Origin: Prillingera fragicola
Taxonomy: Eukaryota; Basidiomycota; Tremellomycetes; Trichosporonales; Trichosporonaceae
NCBI GenBank assembly: GCA_002335605.1
Contig: BEDY01000009.1
Coordinates: 248,001 to 312,000 of the forward strand
DNA: 64,000 nt
Direction: 5' to 3'
Position 1 is the first letter of the stretch. Each line of letters starts with the position of its first letter. A program made the translations under genes and the position numbers. A model generated the notes under the pieces. That model did no database searches, was not told where the DNA came from, and worked only from the letters and a program-made list of their open reading frames with translations. Below are positions 1 to 11,614 of the stretch, one piece after another.

Positions 1-869
1 TTGGCGCCCAATGTGAGGCACCACAACGGAGACACAGCACACGCCGGCCAACCGCAACGGCAACGAGCAGCGTCGGCGAGCATCACGAGTCCCGTGAGCA
101 ACGCCAAGGTCGGGAGCGGGAACGAGAACGCGCTATGAAGGAGCCACTGCGCCGCGCGCCACCGCCACCTATACACGTTCCTCACCAGCAGCCATTCCAG
201 CACAAGTCAAACGCAGCGGAGACGCTGGGCAAGATTGTTGACGCTTTCGTGAGTCCGCATTGAAGTAAGTGTACTGACGTGCAGTTTGACGAACTCGTCA
301 CTGAAACCGTAACTCGCAAACCGCACAACGGCTGGAGTCCGTTTGAACGCGCCTTTGGCCTTCGCGCGGCGCCAGTCGCATCTCCACTCAGCCCACATCA
401 CCAAACCGGTCAGGTGCGCGGCCACGCACACGCGCGCTCTCACAGCGGTCAACCACATGGACACCCGTCACCTCGCCCGCCGCCACTCTTAATGCCAGTG
501 TACAGCCCAGGACACGGCACGACGCTCGTGGTCGCAGCCCAGCACGCGTCGCAGACTCCGCCGCCCGGAGCTGGGCACCGCACCCACCACACCAACAACC
601 TCACAACCCAGAACGACCAACCGCGCACCACCCTGCACCGCTCCAACACGGCCCCAACCTATCGCGTTCCGCGCGATACGCCCAGCACCAGCCAACCCTC
701 ATCAGCGGGCCTGCAGCCGCTGCAGAACAGGTACGACGCGCGAACCGCCGCCAACCCGGTACATGCCGCTGTACAGTCGACGCGTATCAGCGTGCATATG
801 CAGGGTGGGAGTGGACATGTGCGCTGCAGACCCGAGAGCCGTGTTCGCGGCGTTGCTGCTGTCCTATGA
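1..869 (+). CDS. 3' part of an unrecognised gene cut by the left edge
   Basis: An open frame runs in from the left edge (codons in register with the ATG at 135) and reads an Arg/Glu-rich stretch, then a proline-rich stretch, to about 248. A 36-nt intron is likely at 249-284 (GTGAGT donor, CTGAC branch, GCAG acceptor). It joins in phase 0 to a frame that stays open to 869. The residues around the junction (KIVDAF then DELVTET) look like ordinary coding sequence. The rest is His/Pro/Ser/Thr-rich low complexity, and the true stop could lie earlier if another intron exists. I recognise no domain. The real start is outside the window. Confidence 0.4.
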
Positions 870-1497
870 GACACCAGCTCGGTGCTCGCTGCACCAGCAC
901 AGCAGGTGCTGTCACCGTGGTCGCTCCGACCGTTGGGGCGCGGCCCGCGAGCTGCTGCCACGTCGGTGTGACTGGGGGAGCATGTCGCCATTGACTGCCT
1001 CAAAAAGGGTGCCAGGTGCCATGGTGTGCGCCGCATCTAGGCCAGATTTAAGAAGGAATCACTACGCGCAGACAGCCACACGCAATAGATACGGTGCTAC
1101 GACGTTAACAATGCTTTGGCAACGCCACCCGAGCGGAAACCACGACGTGACCAGCACGCGAGTCCGTGTGCTGTTTGATCAGGACGACATTGTTTATTTC
1201 CTTGCTATCCATCAAGTCTTCGGAATTACCAGTCAATCAATGCATGAACTCCTTGCCTGCACGAACAGACAGTAGCTAATTTTTCTTTAGAGTCGCGTGG
1301 GACTATTCATAATACCAGGTTGCATGCATTGGCCCAGTGGCAAGCGGGTTGGCTTATGCGCAGAGCCTCGGCTGCTGGCGGCTGTTTGCCACCCAACTAG
1401 CTCACCCAACTCGCTTGCCCTTGATGCATCTCTCACGGCTCTTCACTCTCACTCTTCCTCCAACTTGTCGTTCTTGATTCTTCTACTGCTCCTTACC
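870..1497. other. Intergenic, no gene seen
   Basis: No frame here has convincing coding character. The last 60 bases before 1498 are pyrimidine-rich, as expected for the 5' leader of the next gene. Confidence 0.4.
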
Positions 1498-2260
1498 ATG
1501 ACAGCCGGAAACCCAATGCAAAACGACATCCAGCTGTTCCTGGCCGACGCGCAGAGGTGAGTCTCTGACCGTGGGCGCGTGCACGGATGGATGGCGAGCG
1601 TAACAGAGGTGGACGGCAAGATGCTGACACCTACCTCCCAACGTCAGCGCTCTCGGTCATCTTGTAAATCTGTCGAACCGGCCAGCGTTTGCCCAACAGT
1701 TGGGCCAACTTCCGCCAGGCGATTTGGCGCCTCCCCCTGCCGGAACGCCGCCTTGGGCACAGCACCTGTACGGCATGATGCAGCAAGCTCTGGTCTCTCA
1801 GCTGCAATTCCAAAGCACGCTACAGAAGCAGTCCGCGCCTATGGCGCAGCTGCAGCTCGAGCTGCGTTACGAGTGAGTTATTTGTCGGCCGTCCGTGTGT
1901 TAACCCAGTAGGCAAACTTGCGCGCCGCACGTCTCGCCAACTCGACCGCACTTGGCCGCAACTATCCCCTAACAGGGCTACCGACTCTTCCAGCGCTCCC
2001 CGCTGACTATACTGCTGGGCAGCCGCTGCCAGAGTTCGGTCCCCCGCCCCCGATGTTTCCAGCGACCTGGACTGCTTTGATCTATCTTGATGGTGAGTGG
2101 CTCCATGTTGCTGATAGATACCGTGCCGAGTGCCATGTTGACCCAATAAATACCAGCCAAGGACTGCAACGCCCTGCTCGTTGCCTACGGACTTGAACTC
2201 GACGGTGACCTCAATGTGAAGCGTCATCGCATCGCAGACTTCGTTGGAGTGCCCATATAG
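1498..2260 (+). CDS. Small Gln/Pro-rich protein, function unknown
   Basis: The start is the ATG at 1498, after a CT-rich leader. Exon 1 encodes about 20 residues and ends at a GTGAGT donor near 1556. Exon 2 starts after CGTCAG near 1646 and encodes a Gln/Pro-rich stretch with the motif GTPPWAQHLYGMMQQ, ending at a second GTGAGT near 1874. Exon 3 reads through a proline-rich run (FGPPPPMFPATW) to a donor near 2092. Exon 4, from about 2158, reads KDCNALLVAYGLELDGD and ends HRIADFVGVPI and a TAG near 2260. The exon 2 to exon 3 junction does not resolve in phase with canonical sites I can find, so the model may hide another small exon or a lesion. No known domain is recognised. Confidence 0.5.
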
Positions 2261-2940
2261 CAAGCAGTAGAGAGGCTCATCTCCACCGCTGATACACACG
2301 CAACCCTCATCCTCCTTCCAGTCTTCCCGTCCGTCTTCAGAGCCACCCCCCTCGTCATAGTATTCTGTATCCGATGTATGAAACCCCCGTCGCCTGTTAA
2401 ACCCAGTCGAGCTGCTCTTACAGGTTTACGAGCTCACTCGGGGCACAGATCCAGCCAGCTTACCCACTCACCCCATCTCCGCTCAAAATCACAACTCACC
2501 CCTCACCCCAGCTCTCAGAGGCAGTCTTAGCAACGGCCAGACTCGCGAAATTTCGTGCCAAGTGCCTCGTGCGTGGCGAGTACGCGATACAGCACGAGAC
2601 TCAGCACGTAGTACGCCGCCAGCCAACCGGTCACCTCCCAGCTGAAAAGGCTGGGCCTCTACCAAAGTAGTCAGTCGCGGCCGCTGTACGCAGTCTTGAC
2701 GTTGCCTTGGTGTACTTGAGGGCTGTCATGTGAGCGCAGTGTTCGACAATGGGATGAGATTACGCGCCATTTCCGATTGTAAGAACCCCAAGCTTGTTGT
2801 GAGATTTTCGAGGGTTCGTATATCAAGTTGTTTAGTATGGTCAATTTACACACGAGTACGTCCCAGCAATACTGCACACGTACATCTCGCTGTACACAAT
2901 TCTAATACCTGAAGAGCTGCATGTCAGCCAGCCGCAAAGG
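2261..2940. other. Intergenic between convergent genes
   Basis: This holds the 3' flanks of the small plus-strand gene and the minus-strand kinase. I see only short, non-coding-looking ORFs. Confidence 0.4.
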
Positions 2941-4329
2941 CTATGAGCGACCACGCATAGCCGCCTCGGTCATGTCGATAACCTGTCTGTCAGCAAATGC
3001 ACAAGCTCGGGCTCAACGAGTGGAACCCACCTTTTGAATATCCGGCCTCTTCTCCGGGTCAACAACAAGCATGGCGTCAATCAACCCCGTCAAGGCAGCC
3101 GAATACCCTCCTCCATGCTTGTATCGTCCGCTCATGACGGCCATGGCGACGCTCCCGCCGTCGGTCTCAAACGGGCTCTGGCCATACGCGAGCGCATACA
3201 GCGTGCAGCCCAAGCTCCAAATGTCGACGGCTTCCGTGAGCGTCTTGCCGGTTTTCACGTCAAAGAGCTCGGGGGCGCGGTAGGGCATTGTGCTGTGTTC
3301 GGCGGCAATGTCCTGCTCCAGCAGCGCTTGCTGCCGGGTCGACACCTCGATGCGAGCCCTGGCGCCTGTCAGCTGCTGTGGGGCTGGTGAGACTCACTTG
3401 ATGGTCGATCCAAAGTCCATGAGGATCGGGACATCGTCGTCCGTCAACATGATGTTGGCCGGCTTGATATCACGGTGCGCATAAGGAACCAACTCGCCCT
3501 CCTGCCCTCCCTCCTCCTCTGGCGCGTCAAACACTAGCTCGGCTGCAGGGCCGGCTGCATTGTCCATCAAGCCATCCTCTTCGCGTGTTGGCGGATAAGA
3601 CGCGTTCACTGCGGGGAGTCGGTATTGGTGCATTGCGCGGACGCTGGAAAGTTAGCCAGGGGTTGATGTTGTTGAACAGACGTACCCAAGACACGTTCCG
3701 TGGAACATGCGCAGCAAGCGGTCCTCCTCGACGCGGTTGCCAGTGACCGATCCCTGGGTCATGAGGTCCTGCAGATTTCCGCGCTCGTAAAAGGGCAGGA
3801 AGCTGGATCAGTCAGTATTAAACTCTCCACGGCTGCACGGCATGCCCCGCACCGCCTCCGCCACAGCACTCACAGGTAGATGATCTTGCCATCTGCCGAG
3901 TCGTCCTGGACGACCGCCGAGTCGAGCAGCTTGATCAGATTAGGGTGTCGGAAGCGCCTGTACGTCTCTACCTCGCGCATGGCCTCCTGCACACCCTCCT
4001 GGCCGGTGGTGACGACAATCTTTTTCAGCGCAAACAGCCGCCCAGAGCTCGTGTCCCGAATCAAGTAGACAAAGGCAAAGCCGCCCTCGCCGAGCAGCCT
4101 TTCGACCTTGTATGACCTGCCGTTGATCTTGAGCGTTGCGTCGCTGCTGGTCAGTGTGTGCTTGGGATAGGTGTGGTAGAGGAGATGCTCACGGCTGGCA
4201 AATGCACTGCGGAGAGTTAGCTCTGGTCGAGACGCGGGTGGGATAGCTTACCTGCGTGATTGTGACTAGAGCATCGTTTGCGTAGAACTTTACTCGGTCA
4301 ATGAGAATGGCGAGGTTGTGGGGGTCCAT
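2941..4329 (-). CDS. Ser/Thr protein kinase of the STK16/Env7 (NAK) family
   Basis: The start is the ATG at 4329 (MDPHNLAILIDRV); the last exon ends IDMTEAAMRGRS and a TAG at 2941-2943. Kinase landmarks in order: glycine loop LLGEGGFAFVYLI, catalytic lysine in FALKKIV, catalytic loop AHRDIKPANIMLTDDD, metal-binding DFG in PILMDFGS, activation-segment end YRAPELF, and DIWSLGCTLYALAYGQSPF. The PANIMLTD loop and the ALAYGQSPFE region are typical of STK16/MPSK1 and yeast Env7, which act at Golgi or vacuole membranes. Family members are acylated near the N-terminus; I see no obvious N-terminal Gly-Cys here. At least five short introns split the gene. An acidic, Pro/Glu-rich insertion of about 45 residues lies just before the catalytic loop. 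The family call is firm; the substrate is unknown. Confidence 0.85.
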
Positions 4330-4556
4330 GGTGAGCGTAGTGGACAGGCGAAAGAGGAGTGAGCAATGTAGCAACAACAGGATTGTAGTCGCCGAGTCTC
4401 AAGTGCGATGCTGCCAAGGCACCCACCCCCCACCTGACACGCAGTCGATGCCATCAGTCTGGGGCCCCTCACCACCACCCCGAGTCATTGTCAAAGCTAC
4501 ACAACTTCAACTTTGACTCTATCCACCTCGTCATCAGCAACGACGCGCTTCTGCGC

Positions 4557-6434
4557 ATGCACGCTCTCTTAAAATCGTTTCACACCTCACGAATCCTCTC
4601 CCCACGACTCCCCTATACTCTTCTCCGCACAATGTCATCGGCACCAGTCACCGCGCCGGCTGGCACCATTGTGCTCTCCGACACTGAGGAAAAGTTTGTA
4701 AAGCTCCTCAACACCTTTGCGGGACGGTATCAGCCGCCTATCGAGTGCAGGATTGCTGGTGGATGGGTTAGGGATAAGGTGAGCCTTCTGTCTTGACGTG
4801 TGAGGGTGCAGAGAGTGGCTACGGTGGCTGGGGGAAGCTCGGTGCGACAACACAAGACTTGAATAGGGCAGAGCAGCGTTTTGCCACCCAGCAGGTCGCG
4901 CTAAGAGTCACTCGGCAAGAGGAACTTACTATTAGTAAATGGCTAATGTGCAGCTTCTATCCCTCCCCTCGCATGACCTCGACATTGCGCTGTCCAACCC
5001 TTCGGCGTTCGCCTTTGCGGACGCCTTTGTCGCCTACCTCAAGGACCAAGGCATGGAGACTCACTCTGTCGGCCACGTCAAGGCCAACCCTGAGCAGAGC
5101 AAGCACTTGGAAACGGGAACGACGATTATCATGGGCCTCGAGTGTGACTTTGTGGGACTACGCAGCGAGACCTACACCGACTCGAGGATACCAGACCAGG
5201 TTGTGAGTAGACATTCAAGGCCGGCTTGGTGGTGGACTGACCTTTCAGCAACTGGGCACCCCACTAGAGGATGCTGAGCGTCGCGACCTCACGGTCAACT
5301 CGCTCTTCTTCAATGTCCACTCGCGCGAAATTGAGGACTGGACAGGCAACGGACTGGCCGATCTCGAAAAGAAGATTGCTCGCACCCCTCTACCTCCACG
5401 AAAGACGTTTCTCGACGACCCTCTGCGTGTCCTCCGCTGTGTTCGGTTTGCATCTCGGTTCAGCCTCTCGATTGAGCCTGAAGTTGCCGAAGCCATCAAA
5501 GACGAGGACATCCAGGCCGCTCTCCGCACCAAGGTGTCCAAGGAGCGCGTCGGCATCGAAATCGTCAAGGCGCTGCAAAAGGCTCCATTGGCTGCCATGG
5601 TGCTCATCGACCAGCTCGGCCTCCACGGCAGCATATTCACCTCTTCCGTTGTTCCCCCCTACCCCCGCACTGATGGTCTCAAGGCGACCCAGGTTCTCGG
5701 CGAGTTGCTGAAGCAATCCGGCTGGAGCGGAAGCGATGCACTCTCTCTCGCCGCTGCTGTCTGCCCCTTCCGCGGCGCAACAGCCGAGGTCAAGAAACGC
5801 ACCGTCCCAGCCGTGTCGCTTATCATTTCCGAGTCTCTGAAACTCTCGGGCGACGCAACCACCTCAGTTACTCACCTCATCGAGTCTTCTCCTCTCCTCG
5901 AGCCATCAGAACTGCTCACCGCCTCGCGCGCAAAGATTGGAACCACTCTCCAGAACCCGGCAGTCAAGCCCGCATGGGAGCAGGCCATCACTTGGGCGGT
6001 CACTGAGCGCATCCTGGCCACGTGGACTGGAGAATGGGACGCGAAAGCCGACAAGGTTCTGGCCGAGTTCAAGGCGCTCGTAGCGCGCATCGACGAGCTG
6101 GGACTTAGGGAGGCCATCCACGCTCCTCCTCTGCTCGACGTGAGTGTATTCTTTATGTGCATATGACAAGTTAACTAACTCTAAACAGGGCAAGCAGATT
6201 CAGGCTCTCATCTCTCTCCGCCCCGGCCCCCTTCTCGGCGTGCTTCGGGCAGCAGTAAACGAGTGGGGACTGGACAACCCGACTGCCACCCCTGCTGAGG
6301 CCGAAGCCTGGCTCAAGGCGGAATGGGATGGCGAGGGTCGCGCAAAGTGGGAAGCGAGCGTCCCTGCGTCCGTGGTCAAGGCCAAGGGCGGCAAGGCGGC
6401 CAAGAAGCGTGCGGCTGCTGAGGGAGGAGCGTAG
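4557..6434 (+). CDS. CCA1: CCA tRNA nucleotidyltransferase
   Basis: This enzyme adds or repairs the 3' CCA of tRNAs. Exons are 4557-4778, 4954-5202, 5249-6139 and 6189-6434, giving 535 residues from the first ATG. Class II nucleotidyltransferase motifs are clear: RIAGGWVRDK, then the metal-binding SHDLDIALS, then ERRDLTVNSLFF and FLDDPLRVLRCVRFASRF. The C-terminus ends in an Ala/Lys-rich tail. Two in-frame ATGs are available. The first (4557) adds a 25-residue Arg/Ser/Leu-rich segment with no acidic residue, like a mitochondrial presequence. The second (4632, MSSAPV) gives a cytosolic or nuclear form. Yeast CCA1 is dual-targeted by alternative starts, so the same is likely here. It is divergent from the kinase to its left and convergent with the transporter to its right. 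Confidence 0.93.
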
Positions 6435-6722
6435 GGGTGCGGGGCTGTACGGGTTGTGCGGCCGCGGATTGTCTTAGGAGAGTTGTGAGTGGCGGTTGAG
6501 TGGCGGTTTGCTGCTGGGCATGGAGAGCATTGTATAGAATATCATATGGGTCATGCATTGCCAGCACCGCCTGTGTGGTGATGCTGGTGAGTTTCCGATT
6601 ATGACAGTCGTTTATGTAGGTTGGTCATAGGCAGCCATTCATTTCCATTTCAGGCCCTAATCTGCACGAAGCTGTACTGAACCCAGCCACGATCTTCCCA
6701 CCCACTTTCCACCGCTCTGACC
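6435..6722. other. Short convergent intergenic region
   Basis: Shared 3' flank of CCA1 and the MFS transporter; nothing else seen. Confidence 0.5.
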
Positions 6723-8466
6723 TCAGAGCATGAAACGGTACCCAGCCTCGATCTGAAGACGGGTAGGGCCGTGGACACCAAGATCCTCGCCACGGTCCAT
6801 CTTGGCATTGAGGCGCTTGAGGTACCACCTCAGCGACAGGGCGAGCAGAATAACCATCAGACTAGCAGCGAGGTTGACACCGAAGGCGAGATAGTACTTT
6901 GGCGCACCGCCGTAGAGGTACGATGCCCAGACGTTTGCCGAGTTTCCGAAAGAGTTGACCAGGGCAAGGGCAATGGCGCGCTTAATGTCGGGCCCCACAA
7001 TGGTGGTGCTCACCCATGAGAGGGCGACGATACTGGCCGAGTAGAAGGTGGAAGGCATGAGCATCATGGCGACGTAGCGGGCTGCGACGTTCTGGGTGGA
7101 CAAGGCGATAATGTTGGCGAGCATGCAGACTGAAAAGGCCGCGACAATGTGGTAGGTGCGTTCCTTGATGCGGTCAGAGTTCCAGCCGGCGAGACTGATC
7201 GTAATGATCGCGAGCACGTAGGGTGGGGCGGTGATGCAGAGGGTGATTGTGCGGTTGAATCCCAGAGAGGAGACCACGACTGCAAAAAAGTTGTTTACAG
7301 CGGCAGCAACCCAGGCAAACATGAGGAGGAAACCAATGAACCAGGTCTTGGGCTGCATTGTCAGCAAGGGAGGGAAGGGGTTGGCTTACGTCTGTGACAA
7401 CTTGGTACAAGGCAGTCTTCATGCGCATCTCAGACGTGGCGTCCTTGGTTCCCTTGTCAAGCTGCAGGCGGTACATGAGGCGGTCGCGCTCCACTGGGGT
7501 GAGCCAACGGATTGTTGCCGGCTTGTTGGCTAATCTGTTAGCTTCATGAAGCACATATGCCGTTGCACTCACGAATGAACATCACAAAGAGCAAGGCGAT
7601 GCCAACAGTCATGGAGCCTGGTTGTCAGTAAATTTCTAGCAAAAATGATCAAGCGCTTACCCTCAACAATAAACAGCCAGCGCCAGCCCTCTAGCCCGTG
7701 TGCGCCATCGAGCTGAAGACAAGCCAAGGCAAACAGTCCTCCAAAGGCATTGCCAATCTGCGAGCCCGAGTACATGAGAGCAGACCGGAGAGCAATTTGC
7801 TTGCGTGTGTAGAACAGCGTCAACAAGTACAGCGCACCAGGGAAAAAGGCCGCTTCGGTGAATCCAAGGATGAGACGGCAGACAACAAGGCCGGCGTAGC
7901 TCTGAACGGCTCCTGTACAGGCGGATACTGTGCCCCAGATTGCGCACCAGGTGCAAATGTAGACGCCGGGCCACGAGACACGGGAGGCGATCATGTTGGA
8001 CGGAATGCCGAGGGAGACTCCATGTCAGCAATGTGGTTGCAAAATTTAACTCACTGTAACCAGCGAAGAGGACTGCCACGCAGGTGGCAAAGTCGTTGGT
8101 GGACATGTTGAGGTCTTTGGTAACGCCGCCAATCTTGGCAGTAGTAATGTCTGATGTTTGTGTTAGCTGGTCGCTGGTGCACTGCTTTGATAGAAATTTA
8201 CTCTGACGATCAAGGAAGTTGAGCACGTAAAGAATAATAAGGGTAGGCACCACAAGAATATCAACCTTGCGAGTGATACGTTTGTCGAGGTCCTCGACTT
8301 CGGTCTCGCTCAGTCCTACGAGGGACGCGGGCACTTCGACCGCAAGATGGCGGTCGACACCATCCTCTTCAATGGCTTTGCTGTCGTATTCCTCGTTGTG
8401 GTCGACATGTCCAACCTTCTCGCCTCCGTGCGGGATCTCACGCGTGAGCTCGGGGGCGGTGCTCAT
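6723..8466 (-). CDS. MFS transporter, anion:cation symporter (Dal5/Tna1-like) family
   Basis: The start is the ATG at 8466 (MSTAPELTRE); the stop is at 6723-6725 after GYRFML. A hydrophilic N-terminus of about 75 residues leads into TM1 (LVVPTLIILYVLNFLDRQN), the conserved first helix of fungal ACS-family permeases. Further landmarks are CRLILGFTEAAFFPGALYLL (TM4-5), GWRWLFIVEG at the end of TM6, a long central loop with MRMKTALYQVVTDPKTW, and a second set of six helices. About six short introns split the gene. Relatives take up allantoate, nicotinate, pantothenate or similar carboxylates by proton symport at the plasma membrane. The substrate cannot be read from sequence. Confidence 0.88.
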
Positions 8467-8583
8467 GGTTTGGCGAGTTCGTGTGGCAGTTGTTGAGAGT
8501 CGGTGTTGATGTCAGAGTGTCGCTATTGCGCTGTGGATCTAGTGTCTTGGGAATAGAATTGAGCTCCATGGGCCACCACATCT

Positions 8584-8593
8584 TATATATAAT
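8584..8593 (-). promoter_or_regulatory. TATA-like element upstream of the MFS gene
   Basis: An alternating TATATATAA-type run lies about 118 bases upstream of the transporter ATG. It is the only clear TATA-like run in this promoter. Assignment is by position and sequence only. Confidence 0.35.
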
Positions 8594-8795
8594 TACTTCT
8601 CTCAACATGAACAACCCATCCCCGCAACTCTCCCTGATTGATGCCTTGGTCATTGCCACAAATCTTTGTCTCGACCTGCTCCCGAAGCCTCGACGAGATC
8701 AAACGATACCGGAACGCTCGGCAATCAAGCCGGTGACCACGGGGGCAGCTCCACACAATCAGTGGAGATTGTGGACCTGCATGCGTCCCCCTTTG

Positions 8796-8925
8796 CGACC
8801 CGGCTCCCTCAACGTTGCACTACGATACGTTGAAGATGAGTTGCGACCATGCTTTCACGGACGGCCGGGCCGTGGGCCGCGAGTCCGGTGCCTGGAATGT
8901 GGAGTTTGTGGAGGGAGCCGGGTCG
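8796..8925. repeat. Perfect 15-bp inverted repeat with 100-bp spacer
   Basis: The left arm at 8796-8810 (CGACCCGGCTCCCTC) is the exact reverse complement of 8911-8925. The arms are GC-rich and flank exactly 100 bases. Neither arm is in a recognised gene. It could fold as a long-loop hairpin, bind a dimeric factor, or be the remains of a small inverted-repeat element. Confidence 0.7.
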
Positions 8926-9781
8926 TTGCTCCGTATGTTGCTGCTTAAAATAATGGATTGTAATGCGGAGTGTCGTAGCGGATGGATGCGAAGACAACAG
9001 ATTGATAGCCTTGGCGAGCTCCAGTGTGCCCGTGGGGGAGGTAGATTGGCAAATAACCAGGCCAGTTGGTAGATCTGAGCCGCCGATGAAGACGGGCAAA
9101 CAAGATCACCAGCAAGGTTGTCAGTGGCGTTGAAACGACGTGACCGCTAGCTCAATTTTTGATGTGGTCAGACAGGGACTTTGGACAGAACTAAGGTTTA
9201 CAAAGCTATCTTCATGTAGCTGTTATGAATGTGCTTGCTGGCGAGAGTTAAGGTGTTCCTCAACGGCGATCATGGCGACCACGAGCTCACACGTGTGCCA
9301 CCATCCACTGTCTCGGTGTCAGGGACCTGGCCCTGGCATGTATCCGCAGTAGGTACCCTCGACCCGATCATGATCATTGCCCGCTTCGTGCACCCGGCGA
9401 GCCACCCTGGCTGCTGCAGAGATGGGAAATTGGGAATCTATTCGTAACAAGCAGCAACAACTTCATCCTGTAATCTGTACTTGTCCGGCTCACGGTCCGG
9501 TTTCTCCTTGGTGTTCGAAATCGCTATCCAGTAAGCGGTCATTGAGACCTTGTAGCCGCTAGATACCGACCAATGTGACTTCTGGTGCGCTCAACGGGGA
9601 ACACAAGATGTTCAATGGGGCAGGTCAGAGGTAAAGGACAAAAGGTGCTGCCAGATGTGGGGTGCGAACAGCTGAAGAAAAAAGCAACAGGGATGCATGA
9701 AGGTCGTCAGGGGATATTGAACAGAAAAAGCTGTGCGGTACATAAATAGTCGTTAAATGGAAGTGGTCTTTCAGGCAACAA

Positions 9782-11376
9782 TTATGGGAGCTCATCGTCC
9801 CCATTCTCGTCCGGTGACGAGATCAACTTCAATGAGGAGGAATCGTTTTTCTGCTCAATGCCAGGCATAATAGGGGTCGTCTTGGGCATTGATGTGCTGG
9901 CGTCCAGTGTCTCCTCAATGCCCATATTTCCCATCACAGCCTCGGCGGAAGGCAAAGAGCCAATCCGATTGTGGGTCTCCCTTGCTCGCTGGCTGAACGC
10001 AGCCAACACAGATTTTTCGGCTGGCACGAGCTCTCCCTTGGAAAATGCCACGGGTGCGGGGGTGGCGACTGCAATACATTCGAGCTCGCTGATGTCAGTC
10101 GATGCTGTAGCAACAGACATTGGCCTGCTGGCTCTGGCAGGTCGGGAAGGTGTTTGGAGGGCAGAGGGGACTTGACCAATAGTCGAGAGGGGGGTAGACG
10201 TACAATCAAAGTTGTCTGAATCACAGTGGTACCCGTCATAATCGGCCGGACCCTCAATCTCCTGCACCAGTATTTGGAGTGGCGTTGCTGTCAAGACTGG
10301 CGTGGCTGGGCGTGACTGAACGGGAGGCAGCGAAGCAGTGTCAACCAAGCCTGGGTCGGCCATTGGCTCGAAAATTGACGTGGCAGAGTTGTGTGAAGCG
10401 CATGAGGCCGGGGCAAGAGTTTTTGTCCCCTCGTCCTCAAGAGAGGTCACAGACTCGGCTGCGGGCTCAGACCAGGGAGTCACAGCTCGAGTGAGACGGT
10501 CAGCTGCTGAGTTATTGGAAAGTGCGGAGTTGAGGCGTTTTGGAAGGTTGTCGGACTCCTTAGCCTTTCCTTTAGATCCAGACTCGTCTGCCTAACGTCA
10601 GCCCGTCTTGAAGAATTGCTTAAAGGATCACTCACCCTTCAAGTTTGGCTTCCGAAACATGCGGACCAAGAAATTCTTCAACCTTTTGAACAGAGGTATA
10701 CGCACTGCCACAGTGTTCTCCGAGTTGGAGTTGACTCTGCTCGGTGATCTCCTTTCACTGACCATCTTACATCTTCATCGCCGGAAACAGGGGCATCTTT
10801 ACTCTCCAGCTCGCTTTCCGAGCTGGACAGATCAAAAACCTGGGCCCACCGCCGAACACTCGAATTATTGAGGATGGGAGGGTCCCGGAGATGCAGTCGT
10901 TCGCTGGAACCGTCGATGTCTGATGTCTGGGCTGGGTCGGCCCAGACTTGTGACAGCTCTTCGCTCCATGATTCATCAAGGTCAATGTGTATCCCCCGAG
11001 GACGGCCACGGCGGACCTCACGGGGACCCGAGGATGACAGCCGAGGCAAGAGCTCGTCTGTTGCTGATGGCAATGGCGGACTGTATCCGCTGCTGGCAGA
11101 GCTGCCCGGCGAGTCCAGCATCTGGTCAAGAGACGACTGGGATGTCTGTTGATCAGCCCTCACTCTCTGGACTCAACTTACGCTGGGCGTTAACAGATCG
11201 ACCTCACTGCTTTCCATGGACGAAGAGCAATTCTGTGGTGGGTCGGGCACCGTGTCGGGACAAGGCGAAATCAATTCCTCGGTGCCAGAAGCCGTCTTGA
11301 GCAGCATGGCGTGCAGTAAAATTGTGGAAGACTCCAGGTCAGCGACGCTGGTATTTAAGCTCTTGCCGATGACCAT
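9782..11376 (-). CDS. Acidic Ser-rich protein, function unknown
   Basis: The likely start is the ATG at 11376 (MVIGKSLNTSV); the stop is at 9782-9784 after ENGDDELP. The N-terminal half is Ser/Asp/Glu-rich and includes RRGRPRGIHIDLDESW. A short basic segment, LFKRLKNFLVRMFRKP, lies near 10640-10700, just before an intron ending near 10590. The C-terminal 250 residues are Pro/Ser/Thr-rich and probably disordered. The border between the acidic part and the basic segment near 10760 shifts frame and I could not resolve it with canonical sites. No known domain is recognised. The gene is tandem with RIX7. Confidence 0.55.
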
Positions 11377-11614
11377 CGTTTGCTGGCTCCTGTCATGAAC
11401 TCATCATCAAAGAACCAGCCGGGGGTTCTTAAAGTACAGCATTACCTTTATGTGATGAGACACTGACACCCAACCGAACCTCATCAGTTGAGCGGGGTGC
11501 CGCCAGACTGAGTGCGAGGGACACGGACACTCGAGGTTCTAGAGGTCACAGCCACAGCGGCCGCCACAGCATCGTCATCAGACCCAGTGAAAGTTAGACA
11601 TGCAATCCATCACT

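Larger units (their letters stand above)
8467..9781. other. Intergenic region, 1.3 kb
   Basis: This holds the promoter of the MFS gene and the 3' flank of the next minus-strand gene. ORFs here are short and lack coding character. It contains an inverted repeat (separate entry). Confidence 0.5.

Noticed and set aside
2..19. TGGCGCCC-type start resembling a retrotransposon tRNA-Lys primer-binding site
   Set aside because: It lies inside an open frame that continues in register through a likely intron, and no LTR, gag or pol follows. A chance match at the window edge is more likely.
9000..9780. Possible additional gene between the MFS transporter and the acidic protein
   Set aside because: Only short ORFs without coherent splice phases or motifs.
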